Assembly (NCBI RefSeq): GCF_003337575.1
Contig: NZ_QPJM01000005.1
Coordinates: 248,001-312,000, forward strand
Direction: 5' to 3'
DNA length: 64,000 nucleotides
Source of the DNA: Phyllobacterium bourgognense
GTDB taxonomy: Bacteria; Pseudomonadota; Alphaproteobacteria; Rhizobiales; Rhizobiaceae
This document shows positions 25,489-34,225 of this stretch, one piece after another (positions within the stretch are counted from its first letter, which is position 1; every line of letters begins with the position of its first letter). The translations under genes and the position numbers were made by a program. The notes under the pieces were generated by a model that worked only from the letters and a program-made list of their open reading frames with translations, was not told where the DNA came from and ran no database searches.

Positions 25489-25800
25489 ATGGCAACGAAT
25501 ACAACCAAAGTTCAGGCTATGGCTGAAAAGGATCTGGAAAATCAGGTCGCTGCGTTGCGCAAGCAGCTGGCAACAATCAGCAAATCGCTTTCCGAGCACG
25601 GCTATGAACTTTATGAAAATGGCGGTAGCTCTGCCTACGAGGCGGTGAAGAAGAACAGCCGAAAAGCAGCTCGCTTCGTTGGCGAGGAAGCGCACATGGT
25701 TAGTGAAAAAGCCAGAGAGAACCCGATGACCGCGGTCGCAATCGTTTCCGCCGTCGCTGGCATAGGTCTCCTTGCAGGCTTAAGCGCGTATCGGCGTTAG
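25489..25800 (+). CDS. DUF883/ElaB-YqjD-type membrane-anchored protein
   Basis: 103 residues. A long amphipathic helix (KDLENQVAALRKQLATISKS) is followed by an Ala/Lys-rich stretch (AYEAVKKNSRKAARFVGEEA) and one C-terminal membrane segment (AVAIVSAVAGIGLLAGLSAY), the usual layout. Related enterobacterial proteins bind ribosomes at the inner membrane during stationary phase. The EcfG-like promoter just upstream fits stress expression. Confidence 0.8.
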   Translation: MATNTTKVQAMAEKDLENQVAALRKQLATISKSLSEHGYELYENGGSSAYEAVKKNSRKAARFVGEEAHMVSEKARENPMTAVAIVSAVAGIGLLAGLSAYRR

Positions 25801-25907
25801 AGAGACAGGCCTTGAAATCCAGCGGCACGCTTCATATATCAGTTTCAGAAATTCGTTTCCGCTTTTGACCACGGATGTACTGGCACTGGCGTTTGAGGCG
25901 AATTCGG

Positions 25908-25935
25908 AAAGGTCGGGAATTCCCGGCCTTTTTGT
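25908..25935 (+). terminator. Rho-independent terminator
   Basis: GGTCGGG pairs with CCCGGCC around AATT, followed by TTTTTG. It lies about 110 bases after the DUF883-like gene. Confidence 0.75.
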
Positions 25936-26089
25936 TGCCTATAGCACACATGGGCCTGCCAATCGCGGTGCGGCAGTGTCTCAGGTTGCTTTCCGGGGCG
26001 CGAACAGTCTATGTAGGGCTCACTATCTGCCTGATCATTCATCAGGTTACGGACATTCTGTTATGCGTTCTGAGAGTGAGCTGCCCCGA

Positions 26090-26335
26090 ATGGATAATTT
26101 TGAGAAGTACGCCCTGGCTCTGATGGTCGTATTCGGCGCCCTTATCATTGGCGGTCTTATGGCCGTCAATATTGCATGGGCCCACAAAGCAGGCTTTCTC
26201 TATGCTCTCGGCGCGGCCGTGGTGGTTTGGTCTGCCGGTTTCGCGGTCCTTTTTGACAAGCCCCGGGTCTACGGTCTCCTGTTGCTGTGCGCGATCGCTC
26301 TCATTACGGCCTCTATCGTTGTTATCGTTCGATAA
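26090..26335 (+). CDS. Small membrane protein, paralogue of 21268-21513
   Basis: 81 residues, three hydrophobic segments. It shares with the 21268 protein VFGALIIGGLMA and GFAVLFDKPRVYGLLL, as well as length. Start at 26090 (MDNFEKYAL) because the alignment with the paralogue begins there; an in-frame ATG at 26063 would add nine residues. Function unknown. The two genes are 4.8 kb apart in the same orientation, suggesting an old duplication. Confidence 0.65.
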   Translation: MDNFEKYALALMVVFGALIIGGLMAVNIAWAHKAGFLYALGAAVVVWSAGFAVLFDKPRVYGLLLLCAIALITASIVVIVR

Positions 26336-26406
26336 AAAATCGGATCGACATTTAAGCGTGAGATCTGGATAATATGAAACTGGCTTTCATATTATCGTTT
26401 ACTTTA

Positions 26407-26423
26407 TCAAGAATAATTCTAAA
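26407..26423 (+). promoter_or_regulatory. Irr box (iron control element) upstream of rirA
   Basis: TCAAGAATAATTCTAAA fits the Irr operator TTTAGAA-N3-TTCTAAA at 12 of 14 fixed positions. It is 55 bases upstream of the rirA start. In Rhizobiales, Irr represses rirA under low iron. Confidence 0.7.
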
Positions 26424-26478
26424 CTGCGCCCAGATTTGAATATGCAGGCCTGGTTTTCAGGTTGAAAGAGATATTCCC

Positions 26479-26940
26479 ATGCGACTGACCAGACAGACGA
26501 ACTACGCCATCCGAATTCTTATGTACTGTGCCGCCAATGACGGCAATCTCAGCAGAATCGGTGAAATTGCCCAAGCCTATACGGTCTCGGAACTTTTCCT
26601 GTTCAAGATCCTTCAACCATTGGTCGAGAACGGTTTCATCGAAACCGTGCGCGGTCGCAATGGCGGCGTGAAGCTTGGCAAACCGGCCAAGGACATTACC
26701 CTCTTCGACGTAGTGCGCGTGACTGAAGAGAACTTCGCCATGGCGGAGTGCTTCGAAAACGATGCCGCCGATTGCCCGCTGATCGATAGCTGTGGATTGA
26801 ATTCAGCATTGCGCAAGGCACTCAATGCATTCTTCGAGGTGCTCGCCCAGTTCACGATCGAGGACATCGTCGATAAGCGCGATGTGCGTGCTCTGCTGGG
26901 GATCGACATACTCACTCCGCGCCTCGCGACCGCCAGCTGA
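26479..26940 (+). CDS. rirA: Iron-responsive Rrf2-family regulator RirA
   Basis: 153 residues. The winged helix begins MRLTRQTNYAIRILMYCAAN, then SELFLFKILQPLVENGFIET, and ends with GRNGGVKLGKPAKDITLFDV. The three cluster Cys lie in AECFENDAADCPLIDSCGL (residues about 91, 99 and 105), which hold a [4Fe-4S] cluster in the rhizobial regulator. RirA represses iron-uptake genes when iron is plentiful. The Irr box upstream and the bfr genes downstream support the assignment. A 26-bp palindrome follows directly. Confidence 0.93.
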   Translation: MRLTRQTNYAIRILMYCAANDGNLSRIGEIAQAYTVSELFLFKILQPLVENGFIETVRGRNGGVKLGKPAKDITLFDVVRVTEENFAMAECFENDAADCPLIDSCGLNSALRKALNAFFEVLAQFTIEDIVDKRDVRALLGIDILTPRLATAS

Positions 26941-26946
26941 AGCGAG

Positions 26947-26972
26947 TTTACCGTACTGCACAGTACGGTAAA
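26947..26972. repeat. Perfect 26-bp palindrome after rirA
   Basis: TTTACCGTACTG and its exact complement CAGTACGGTAAA flank a 2-base centre (CA). No T run follows, so it is not a normal terminator. The half-site looks like a TetR-family operator. No gene follows within 600 bases on the plus strand, so it may be an orphan operator or serve the bfd leader. The rest of 26941-27601 contains only the Irr box and a promoter. Confidence 0.55.
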
Positions 26973-27296
26973 TTGCCGTGATTTCGCCGATACAAAAAAC
27001 GCAACGATTCTTGAATCGAGCCGTCTTTTCCGGCGGAGTTCTCAAACGAAAATACGCGAATCTTGCACACAAAGCATCGAATCTCATGCAGGAAGTGCCG
27101 ATTCCGGGATGCTTTTCTGCACCCTGCGTTGCAAATTGGTTGTTCTCAGTTGTGAAAAACGCTGAACCCCTCGACCTCAACATGTCCATCACGAGCTTGT
27201 GAGACGTTTTGACACATGTTGAGCCGGCACTATTTTTTTGCTTTCAACATGCCTGCGAGGGCAAACATGATTGAAATGGTTATGTTATTTGCCTAG

Positions 27297-27313
27297 TTTA
27301 GAATTATTCTAAC
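27297..27313 (+). promoter_or_regulatory. Irr box upstream of bfd-bfr
   Basis: TTTAGAATTATTCTAAC matches 13 of 14 fixed positions of the Irr operator. It lies 289 bases before the bfd start. Irr control of bacterioferritin genes is known in related species. Confidence 0.7.
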
Positions 27314-27348
27314 TAGTTGAAATCATGACATAATATCACCATATGCAT

Positions 27349-27378
27349 TTGACAGGTTCTCAACAAACCGGCTTTATA
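27349..27378 (+). promoter_or_regulatory. Candidate sigma-70 promoter for bfd-bfr
   Basis: TTGACA at 27349-27354 and TTTATA at 27373-27378 are 18 bases apart. The -35 box lies 35 bases downstream of the Irr box. It implies a leader of about 215 bases before bfd. Confidence 0.5.
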
Positions 27379-27601
27379 GCTGGAGCGTTGAATGAACGCA
27401 TGACCTTTAATGTTTGGGCCTTGAACCCTTGCGATTGGAGGAACCATTGTCTGGTTCGAAAGTATCACCCGGTTTCGGGATAGTATTTTGTGGGTCTAGC
27501 GTACACAACGCAGTCGGATCAGCAATTGATTCAAGTTTAGGTGCCTTCCCGGCATTAGATGTCGCGGATGCGTGTTCTTGTGAGTACGGCGCCTATATAA
27601 A

Positions 27602-27913
27602 ATGCTAGTTTGCCATTGCAACATAATTACCCAAAAAGAGATCGAGAGTTCCATTATTGAACTTCTCGATGCTGACCCGTGGCAGCTCGTTGTTCCTGCC
27701 AAAGTTTACCATGCCATGAAGAAACGCGGCCGCTGCTGCGGTTGCTTCCCAAATGTCGTTGAAACCATCATAAAGGTGACGGAAGAATATCATCTCCGGC
27801 ATCGTTCAGACGATTCTGATGCAGTTTCGTTCATCGACCGTGTCCGGTCACTGCGTCACGAATACGGGAGTTCACGACATGAAGGGCGAACCAAAGGTCA
27901 TCGAGCGGCTTAA
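27602..27913 (+). CDS. bfd: Bacterioferritin-associated ferredoxin
   Basis: 103 residues. The [2Fe-2S] ligands show as MLVCHCN at residues 4 and 6 and RCCGCF near 44-47. [10 protein letters not shown] is the helical segment shared with BFD-like domains. In other species it reduces ferric iron in bacterioferritin to release it. The tail after about residue 65 is extra, partly coding in another frame for bfr: the genes overlap by 35 bases. No clear ribosome site before the ATG. Confidence 0.85.
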   Translation: MLVCHCNIITQKEIESSIIELLDADPWQLVVPAKVYHAMKKRGRCCGCFPNVVETIIKVTEEYHLRHRSDDSDAVSFIDRVRSLRHEYGSSRHEGRTKGHRAA

Positions 27914-28364
27914 CGAGGCATTGTTTCTCGAATTAGGCGCCGTCAATCAATATTGGCTGCATTATCGCCTTCTGGACGATTGGGGCTTCACGAAGCTGGC
28001 CAAGAAGGAACGCGCGGAATCCATCGAAGAGATGCATCACGCCGACAAGATCATCCAGCGCATCATCTTCCTCGAAGGTCATCCAAATCTGCAATCCGTC
28101 GGCGCGCTGCGCATCGGCCAGAACGTCAAGGAAGTGCTCGAGGCGGATCTTGCCGGTGAATACGATGCGGTGAAATCCTACAAACTTTCCCGCGAGATTT
28201 GCGATCAGCTTGGTGATTATGTCTCCAAGGAATTGTTCGACGAACTGCTCAAGGACGAAGAAGGACATGTCGACTTCCTCGAGACGCAGATCGATCTGCT
28301 TAATTCAATCGGTGCAGAACGTTATGGGCTGTTGAATGCGGGGGCTGCTGACGAAGCAGAGTGA
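27879..28364 (+). CDS. bfr: Bacterioferritin
   Basis: 161 residues, full length. Ferroxidase ligands E18, E51, H54, E94, E127 and H130 are all present, and Met52 is the expected heme ligand. It forms the 24-mer iron store. GGGAG precedes the ATG at 27879, within the end of bfd. It is followed by a terminator at 28386-28416. The unusual overlap with bfd suggests translational coupling. Confidence 0.96.
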   Translation: MKGEPKVIERLNEALFLELGAVNQYWLHYRLLDDWGFTKLAKKERAESIEEMHHADKIIQRIIFLEGHPNLQSVGALRIGQNVKEVLEADLAGEYDAVKSYKLSREICDQLGDYVSKELFDELLKDEEGHVDFLETQIDLLNSIGAERYGLLNAGAADEAE

Positions 28365-28385
28365 TCCATTTCAATAGTGACAGCA

Positions 28386-28416
28386 AAAAGGGCGCCAGTG
28401 GCGCCCTTTCCTTTTC
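28386..28416. terminator. Terminator between bfr and the BMP-type operon
   Basis: AAGGGCGCC pairs with GGCGCCCTT around AGT, followed by TTCCTTTT. The A tract on the left allows it to serve the leftward operon too. Confidence 0.8.
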
Positions 28417-28434
28417 AACATAGGTCGCTTGTTG

Positions 28435-29502
28435 TCATTTCGGCAGCTTGTCGTCCACACCGGCGACGTAGAAGTTCATGCTCAGAATGGTCTTGTCGTC
28501 CGCTGTCTCGCCAGCTTTCAGCCATTCGGAACCATCCTGCTTCTTGATCGGGCCGGTGAAAGGCTTGAGTTCCCCTGACGTGATCTTGGCCTGGGTTTCT
28601 TCGGCCAGCTTCTTCACATCGTCCGGCATGTTCGTGTAGGGCGCCATCACGACAAGCCCTTCTTTCATGCCTTCGAACACATTGTGCGATTTCCAGGTTC
28701 CATCCAGCACCGCCTTGGCGCGTTCGATATAGTACGGGCCCCAGTTGTCGACGATCGACGTCATCTGGGTTTCCGGGCCAAACTTGATCATGTCCGAAGC
28801 CTGGCCGAAAGCCTTGATCTTGCGTTCCGCCGCAACCTGCATCGCAGCAGTCGAGTCCGTGTGCTGGGTGATAATATCCACGCCCTGATCGATCAGTGCC
28901 TTGGCAGCATCAGCTTCCTTGGCCGGGTCAAACCATGAGTTCGCCCAGATCACCTTGATCTTGAAGTTCGGATTGACGGTTTGAGCACCCAGGATGAACG
29001 AATTAATGCCTTGGACAACCTCGGGAATGGGAAACGACCCGATGTAACCAGCGACGCCGGTCTTGGACATTTTTGCAGCGATCACGCCCTGCACATAGCG
29101 GCCTTCGTAGAAGCGCGAATTATAGACCGAGACGTTTTCAGCGGTCTTGTAGCCCGTCGCATGTTCGAATTTGACGTCCGGAAATTTCTGCGCAACCTTG
29201 ATCGTCGCGTCCATATAGCCGAACGATGTGGTGAAGATCAGCTTGTTGCCAGCACGAGCAAGACGCTCGATTGAGCGTTCCGCATCGGCACCTTCAGGCA
29301 CGTTTTCAAGAAAAGTTGTCTCGACCTTGTCGCCCAGCTCTTTCTCGAGCTCCTTGCGGCCTTGATCATGCTGGTAAGTCCAGCCGAAGTCACCCGGCGG
29401 TCCGATATAAATAAAGCCGACCTTCAATTTTTCGGCGGCCAAGACGGGCCCTGCCACAGCAAAGCTGGCGGCTACCGTTAGCGCCATCATCAGTTTTTTC
29501 AT
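28435..29502 (-). CDS. BMP-family ABC transporter substrate-binding protein (nucleoside/purine type)
   Basis: 355 residues. The signal peptide ends near residue 22 (GPVLAAEK). KVGFIYIGPPGDFGWTYQHD, then TTSFGYMDATIKVAQKFPDV and IGSFPIPEVVQGINSFILGA are typical of the Bmp/PnrA family that binds nucleosides. Start at 29502 because AGAGGTG precedes it and the upstream start does not improve the signal. Last gene of a four-gene operon of ATPase, two permeases and binding protein. Confidence 0.9.
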   Translation of the reverse strand: MKKLMMALTVAASFAVAGPVLAAEKLKVGFIYIGPPGDFGWTYQHDQGRKELEKELGDKVETTFLENVPEGADAERSIERLARAGNKLIFTTSFGYMDATIKVAQKFPDVKFEHATGYKTAENVSVYNSRFYEGRYVQGVIAAKMSKTGVAGYIGSFPIPEVVQGINSFILGAQTVNPNFKIKVIWANSWFDPAKEADAAKALIDQGVDIITQHTDSTAAMQVAAERKIKAFGQASDMIKFGPETQMTSIVDNWGPYYIERAKAVLDGTWKSHNVFEGMKEGLVVMAPYTNMPDDVKKLAEETQAKITSGELKPFTGPIKKQDGSEWLKAGETADDKTILSMNFYVAGVDDKLPK

Positions 29503-29551
29503 TGCGTTCACCTCTTCTGTTAAAGCGTTCAAATTGTCTTTGTGTCGTATT

Positions 29552-30472
29552 CTAGCGGTCAGGCACGAAGGGTTTGCCGAGCGATGTCGGGGTGTTCATC
29601 AATGTCAGGCGCTTGTTGCGTGAAATCAGTACCAGTACGACAATTGTCGCAAGATAGGGCAGCGACGACATGAATTGGGATGGAACGCCGATGCCGAGCG
29701 CCTGCGCGTGCAGCTGGCCGATGGTTACAGCACCAAAAAGATAGGCCCCGGCAAGGATACGCCACGGGCGCCAGGACGCGAAAACCACCAGCGCCAGCGC
29801 AATCCAGCCCCTGCCCGAAGTCATGTTCTCCACCCATTGCGGCACGTAGACGAGTGAGAGTTGCGCGCCAGCCAAGCCAGCACAGGCACCGCCGAATATC
29901 ACGGCAAGGTAGCGAATGCGAACGACGGGCACACCAAGAGCGTGCGCCGATGTGTGATTGTCGCCGACTGCGCGCAACGTCAAACCGGCACGCGTCCTGA
30001 ACAAAAACCAAGCCACGCCAATCGTCAGCAGGATGGAAATGTAAAAAATGGGGTCTTGTCCAAACAAAAACCTTCCGACATAAGGAATGTCCGTAAGCCC
30101 TTGTATATAAAACGAATTCATCCGTATGCCGGGTAGACCGACAAAGCTTTCACCAATCATCGCGGAAGCCCCAAGCCCAAGCAGCGTGAGTGCGAGGCCT
30201 GTCGCCACCTGGTTGGTGATCAGCGTCAGGGTCAGGAAACCAAACAGCAATGAAAAGGCAGCTCCGGCAAGGATCGCCGCAAACATGCCCAGCCAGGCCG
30301 AACCGGTGTATTGCGCAACCGCAAACCCGGTCACGGCACCCATCACCATCATGCCTTCAACACCCAGATTGAGCACCCCGGACCGCTCGACGACGAGTTC
30401 GCCCAACGCGGCAATGAGCAGCGGCGTCGCCGCTGTTGCCACTGTCAGGAGTATGGCTTCGAACATCGTCAT
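29552..30472 (-). CDS. ABC transporter permease (nucleoside/BMP type), second
   Basis: 306 residues with about eight to nine membrane segments. ERSGVLNLGVEGMMVMGAV near the N-terminus and VVRIRYLAVIFGGACAGLAG are the family motifs of YufQ/NupQ-type permeases. One base separates it from the gene before, so the two are co-translated. It should pair with the 30474-31568 permease. Confidence 0.88.
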   Translation of the reverse strand: MTMFEAILLTVATAATPLLIAALGELVVERSGVLNLGVEGMMVMGAVTGFAVAQYTGSAWLGMFAAILAGAAFSLLFGFLTLTLITNQVATGLALTLLGLGASAMIGESFVGLPGIRMNSFYIQGLTDIPYVGRFLFGQDPIFYISILLTIGVAWFLFRTRAGLTLRAVGDNHTSAHALGVPVVRIRYLAVIFGGACAGLAGAQLSLVYVPQWVENMTSGRGWIALALVVFASWRPWRILAGAYLFGAVTIGQLHAQALGIGVPSQFMSSLPYLATIVVLVLISRNKRLTLMNTPTSLGKPFVPDR

Positions 30473-30473
30473 T

Positions 30474-31568
30474 TCACGCGCCCTTCAACGCTGTGTCGCT
30501 CAAGCGCGACACAATCCGGATGCGATAATAAATCAGACTGTCACTGGCGAGGACAAAAAACAGGATGATGCCCTGAAAGATACGGGCCGATTTTTCCGAA
30601 ATACCCAATGAAATCTGTGCTGCCTCGCCTCCCAAATAAGACAAAGCGAGCACCAGTCCCGCGGCAATTATCCCCAACGGATTGAGCCTTCCGAGGAACG
30701 CGACGATAATTGCAGTGAATCCATAGCCCGGTGAAATACTCGTCCGCAGCTGCCCCACGGCGCCCGAGACCTCGGCGATGCCAGCCAGGCCGGCTAATGC
30801 TCCCGACACGAGAAAAGCAAAGAAAGTAAGCCGGCCGGCGCTGAAACCGGCAAACCTCCCTGCCCTGGAACTACGGCCAAGCACCTTGATCTCGAAGCCA
30901 TTCAACGTGCGTGACAGCATGAACCAGACAAGCACCGCAGCGATTATGGCGAGAGCAAAACCCCAATGCGCGCGACCCGAATCTGGCCATATCGCCGGCA
31001 GAACGGCACTATCGCTGAACTGTACCGTCTCGGGGAAATTATACCCTTGAGGATTGCGCCACGGGCCCCGCACCAGCCAGTCGAGAAAGAGCTGCGCCAC
31101 GTAAACCAGCATCAGGCTGGTGAGAATTTCATTCGTATTGAAGCGGACCTTCAGGTACGCCGGTATTGTCGCATAGGCCATGCCTCCCGCCATTCCCAGC
31201 AGCAGCATGATCGGCAATACGTACCAGCCTTGGAAATCCGGGAAAACAACCGGCAGGATTGACCCTGCAATACCGCCTGCGATGAACTGTCCCTCAGCGC
31301 CGATATTCCAGTTATTTGAAAGAAAACAAACGGAAAGCCCTACCGCAATGAGGATCAGCGGTGCCGCTTTCACCAGCAATTCGTGGATCGACCAGACCTC
31401 GGTCAAAGGCTCAACGAAATAGGAATCGAGCGCTGAAATCGGGTTCTTGCCGAGTATGGAAAACAGGATCGCGCCAGCAATCAAAGTCAGGAACAGCGCG
31501 ATGAATGGCGACAAGGCGCTGAACAAAGCTGAATGCTGCGGACGTTTGACGATTTCGATCCGCATCAT
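30474..31568 (-). CDS. ABC transporter permease (nucleoside/BMP type), first
   Basis: 364 residues. LSNNWNIGAEGQFIAGGIA and FSAGRLTFFAFLVSGALAGL match YufP/NupP-type permeases. The long periplasmic loop includes NPQGYNFPET. Starts with overlap (ATGA) on the ATPase stop. Acts with the permease at 29552 as a heterodimer. Confidence 0.88.
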   Translation of the reverse strand: MMRIEIVKRPQHSALFSALSPFIALFLTLIAGAILFSILGKNPISALDSYFVEPLTEVWSIHELLVKAAPLILIAVGLSVCFLSNNWNIGAEGQFIAGGIAGSILPVVFPDFQGWYVLPIMLLLGMAGGMAYATIPAYLKVRFNTNEILTSLMLVYVAQLFLDWLVRGPWRNPQGYNFPETVQFSDSAVLPAIWPDSGRAHWGFALAIIAAVLVWFMLSRTLNGFEIKVLGRSSRAGRFAGFSAGRLTFFAFLVSGALAGLAGIAEVSGAVGQLRTSISPGYGFTAIIVAFLGRLNPLGIIAAGLVLALSYLGGEAAQISLGISEKSARIFQGIILFFVLASDSLIYYRIRIVSRLSDTALKGA

Positions 31569-33130
31569 GCCGCCCCTGCAGCAGCGTCCGCGCCGCCCAT
31601 CATCAGTCCGACGCGCTCCATCGTCATTGCCTCGATTGGCACGGATTCGGAAAGACGGCCATGCACCATTGCGGCGATGCGGTCGGAGATTTCGAACAAT
31701 TCATCGAGGTCCTGGCTGATCACGATCACAGCGGAACCGCTGCGGGCAAGGTCGACCAATGCCTGGCGGATATGCGCTGCCGCCCCCGCATCGACGCCCC
31801 ACGTTGGCTGGTTGACGACGATCACGGATGGGTTGCGATCCAGCTCCCGCCCGATGAGAAACTTCTGCAGGTTGCCCCCAGAAAGGGCTGATGCATCAGG
31901 GTTTTCTGCACTCTTGCGCACATCCATTTGCGTGACGATACGTTTCGCCGCTGATGCAAGGCTGGATTCCGATACAAGCTTCAGCACGCCGCCGGTCAGG
32001 AACATTTTACGATCCGTTGAATGGCGTGACAGGAGCAAATTGTTGGTTAGAGACATATCCGGCACTGCGCCGTGCCCAAGCCGCTCCTCAGGCACAAAAG
32101 CTGCGCCAAGCTTGCGCCGGGCCGATATACCGATTCTCCCGGCATCTGTGCCGCGGATGCGTACGACTTGTGGACGTTCCTGCAGTACTTCGCCGGAAAT
32201 CGCCTCGAAGAGTTCACCTTGGCCATTGCCGGCAACCCCGGCGATACCAAGAATTTCTCCGCCATTGATCGACAGAGAGATATCATGAAGCGCTACCGAA
32301 AACGGCCCGCGCGGTCTCTGTGACAGGCCGTTCACCTCAATAAGCGGTATCCGGTCCGTCCATTCTGCCGGAAGCCTTTCAATGACATGGATGTCATTGC
32401 CGACCATCATTCGCGCCAATGAAGCTGCAGTCTGCGTGCGTGGATCACATTGACCGACAACCTTACCGTGCCGGAGTACCGTTGCGCGGTCGCAAAGCCT
32501 GCGCACTTCCTCGAGCCTGTGACTGATGTAAAGGATGGATTTTCCTTCCGAGCGCAAACGCTCCAGTGTCACAAACAGAAGATCGGCTTCCTGCGGAGTG
32601 AGCACCGATGTCGGCTCGTCAAGGATGATCAGATCAGGGTTTTGCAACAGGCACCGAATGATCTCGATACGTTGCCGCTCGCCAACCGAAAGATCACCGA
32701 CAAGCGCGTCAGGATCGACCGGCAGGCCATAGGTCTGGCCGATCTCGCGGGCGCGTGCGGCGATCGTGTCGAGCGGCGACTTCTCGTCCAGCGACAGGGC
32801 AATATTCTCGGCAGCGGTCAGCGCATCGAACAAAGAAAAATGCTGGAAAACCATACCGATACCCAGCGATCTTCCCATAGCAGGGCTGGCAACGTTAACA
32901 CCCTCACCCTTCCATGCGATATCCCCGGAAGTTGGCTGCAATGCACCGAATAACATTTTGACGAGGGTGGATTTGCCCGCGCCATTCTCGCCCAGGAGCG
33001 CGTGAATCTCGCCGGTTCCGATCTTCAGATCAATCCCGTCACAAGCCTTGAGTGTCCCGAAAATTTTGGTGAGCTTTTCGGCTTCCAGTAACGGTATTTC
33101 AGAGCCGTCTTTTGTTATTGTGCCTGTCAT
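31565..33130 (-). CDS. ABC transporter ATP-binding protein, double cassette (nucleoside/BMP type)
   Basis: 521 residues with two nucleotide-binding domains. First: LLGENGAGKSTLVKMLFG near 47, LSVGERQRIEI, LIILDEPTSVLTPQE. Second: GIAGVAGNGQGELFEAI near 295 (Walker A degenerate), LSGGNLQKFLIGREL and VIVVNQPTWGVDAGA. The degenerate second site is usual in this family. GCGGGGAA precedes the ATG. Confidence 0.9.
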   Translation of the reverse strand: MTGTITKDGSEIPLLEAEKLTKIFGTLKACDGIDLKIGTGEIHALLGENGAGKSTLVKMLFGALQPTSGDIAWKGEGVNVASPAMGRSLGIGMVFQHFSLFDALTAAENIALSLDEKSPLDTIAARAREIGQTYGLPVDPDALVGDLSVGERQRIEIIRCLLQNPDLIILDEPTSVLTPQEADLLFVTLERLRSEGKSILYISHRLEEVRRLCDRATVLRHGKVVGQCDPRTQTAASLARMMVGNDIHVIERLPAEWTDRIPLIEVNGLSQRPRGPFSVALHDISLSINGGEILGIAGVAGNGQGELFEAISGEVLQERPQVVRIRGTDAGRIGISARRKLGAAFVPEERLGHGAVPDMSLTNNLLLSRHSTDRKMFLTGGVLKLVSESSLASAAKRIVTQMDVRKSAENPDASALSGGNLQKFLIGRELDRNPSVIVVNQPTWGVDAGAAAHIRQALVDLARSGSAVIVISQDLDELFEISDRIAAMVHGRLSESVPIEAMTMERVGLMMGGADAAAGAA

Positions 33131-33247
33131 AATTCCCCGCGGCCAAGACCGTTTCTCGATCCTATGTCAGGCCCACCAAATTTGGAAAGTGCAAAACGTA
33201 TGGTAGCGGCCATTTGCGCACAATATTCGGGCATCGGTGACGGTGGC

Positions 33248-34225
33248 TTAAGGAATGAGCACTGTCGTACCGGTGGTTCTCCGCCCTTCCAGGGCACGAT
33301 GAGCCGTTGCAACGTCCTTCAGCGCGTAGGTCTGGCCGATCTCTATGCGGATGATGCCTTTCGAGACCAGATCGAAGAGTTCGCTTGCTCCGTCCACCAG
33401 AGCCTCGCGCGCGGCAATGTATACAAACAAGGTAGGCCGCGTCAGATAAAGCGATCCCTTGCGCGACAGAATACCAAGGTCAAACGGCGGAACCGGTCCG
33501 GAAGACTGACCGAAACATACGATCATCCCGCGCGGGCGCAGACAATCCAGCGAGCCGTCAAATGTATCCTTGCCGACCGAATCGTAAACGACATCGACGC
33601 CTTTGCCGCCGGTAAGTTCTTTCACCCGTTCGACAAAATTCTCGGTCTTGTAGTTGATGACGTGATCGTAGCCATTGTCCAGCGCCAGCTTGACCTTTTC
33701 GTCAGACCCGGCGGTGCCGATGACCGTCGCACCAAGATGTTTTGCCCACTGCCCAGCGATCAGGCCAACGCCGCCAGCCGCAGCGTGAAAGAGGACAGTA
33801 TCACCTTGCTTGACCGGAAACGTCTGCCGCAGCAGATATTGCGCGGTCAGGCCTTTCAGCATCATCGAGGCTGCCTGTTTCAACGGAATGCCATCAGGCA
33901 CTTTGACAAGCCGATTTGCCGGAATGAGCCGTTCTTCGGCATAAGCGCCGATCGGATTGGTATAGGCGACACGGTCGCCAACCTTAATGTCCTTGACGTC
34001 AGGCCCCACTGCCAGCACGACGCCAGCACCTTCGTGGCCAACAATGAGCGGCAGTCCGCTTGGCGACGGATAGAGGCCAGTCCGGTAATAAACGTCAAGG
34101 AAATTGAGCCCGATGGCTTCATTACGGATGCGCACTTCCCCGGGTCCGGGGGCGCCGAGGGAGATGTCTTCATAGGTCAACACTTCAGGCCCGCCGACCT
34201 GATGAATGCGAACAGCTTTGACCAT
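33248..34225 (-). CDS. qor: NADPH:quinone oxidoreductase, zeta-crystallin type
   Basis: 325 residues. PGPGEVRIRNEAIGLNFLDV, then GHEGAGVVLAVGPDV, the nucleotide motif HAAAGGVGLIAGQWAKHLGA and GVDVVYDSVGKDTFDGSLDC identify the medium-chain zinc-less QOR group. Probably a one- or two-electron quinone reductase in the cytoplasm. ATG at 34225 is used (GGGAG upstream). The start shares one base with the pcs stop, so the two genes are co-transcribed; that link is not functionally obvious. Confidence 0.9.
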   Translation of the reverse strand: MVKAVRIHQVGGPEVLTYEDISLGAPGPGEVRIRNEAIGLNFLDVYYRTGLYPSPSGLPLIVGHEGAGVVLAVGPDVKDIKVGDRVAYTNPIGAYAEERLIPANRLVKVPDGIPLKQAASMMLKGLTAQYLLRQTFPVKQGDTVLFHAAAGGVGLIAGQWAKHLGATVIGTAGSDEKVKLALDNGYDHVINYKTENFVERVKELTGGKGVDVVYDSVGKDTFDGSLDCLRPRGMIVCFGQSSGPVPPFDLGILSRKGSLYLTRPTLFVYIAAREALVDGASELFDLVSKGIIRIEIGQTYALKDVATAHRALEGRRTTGTTVLIP

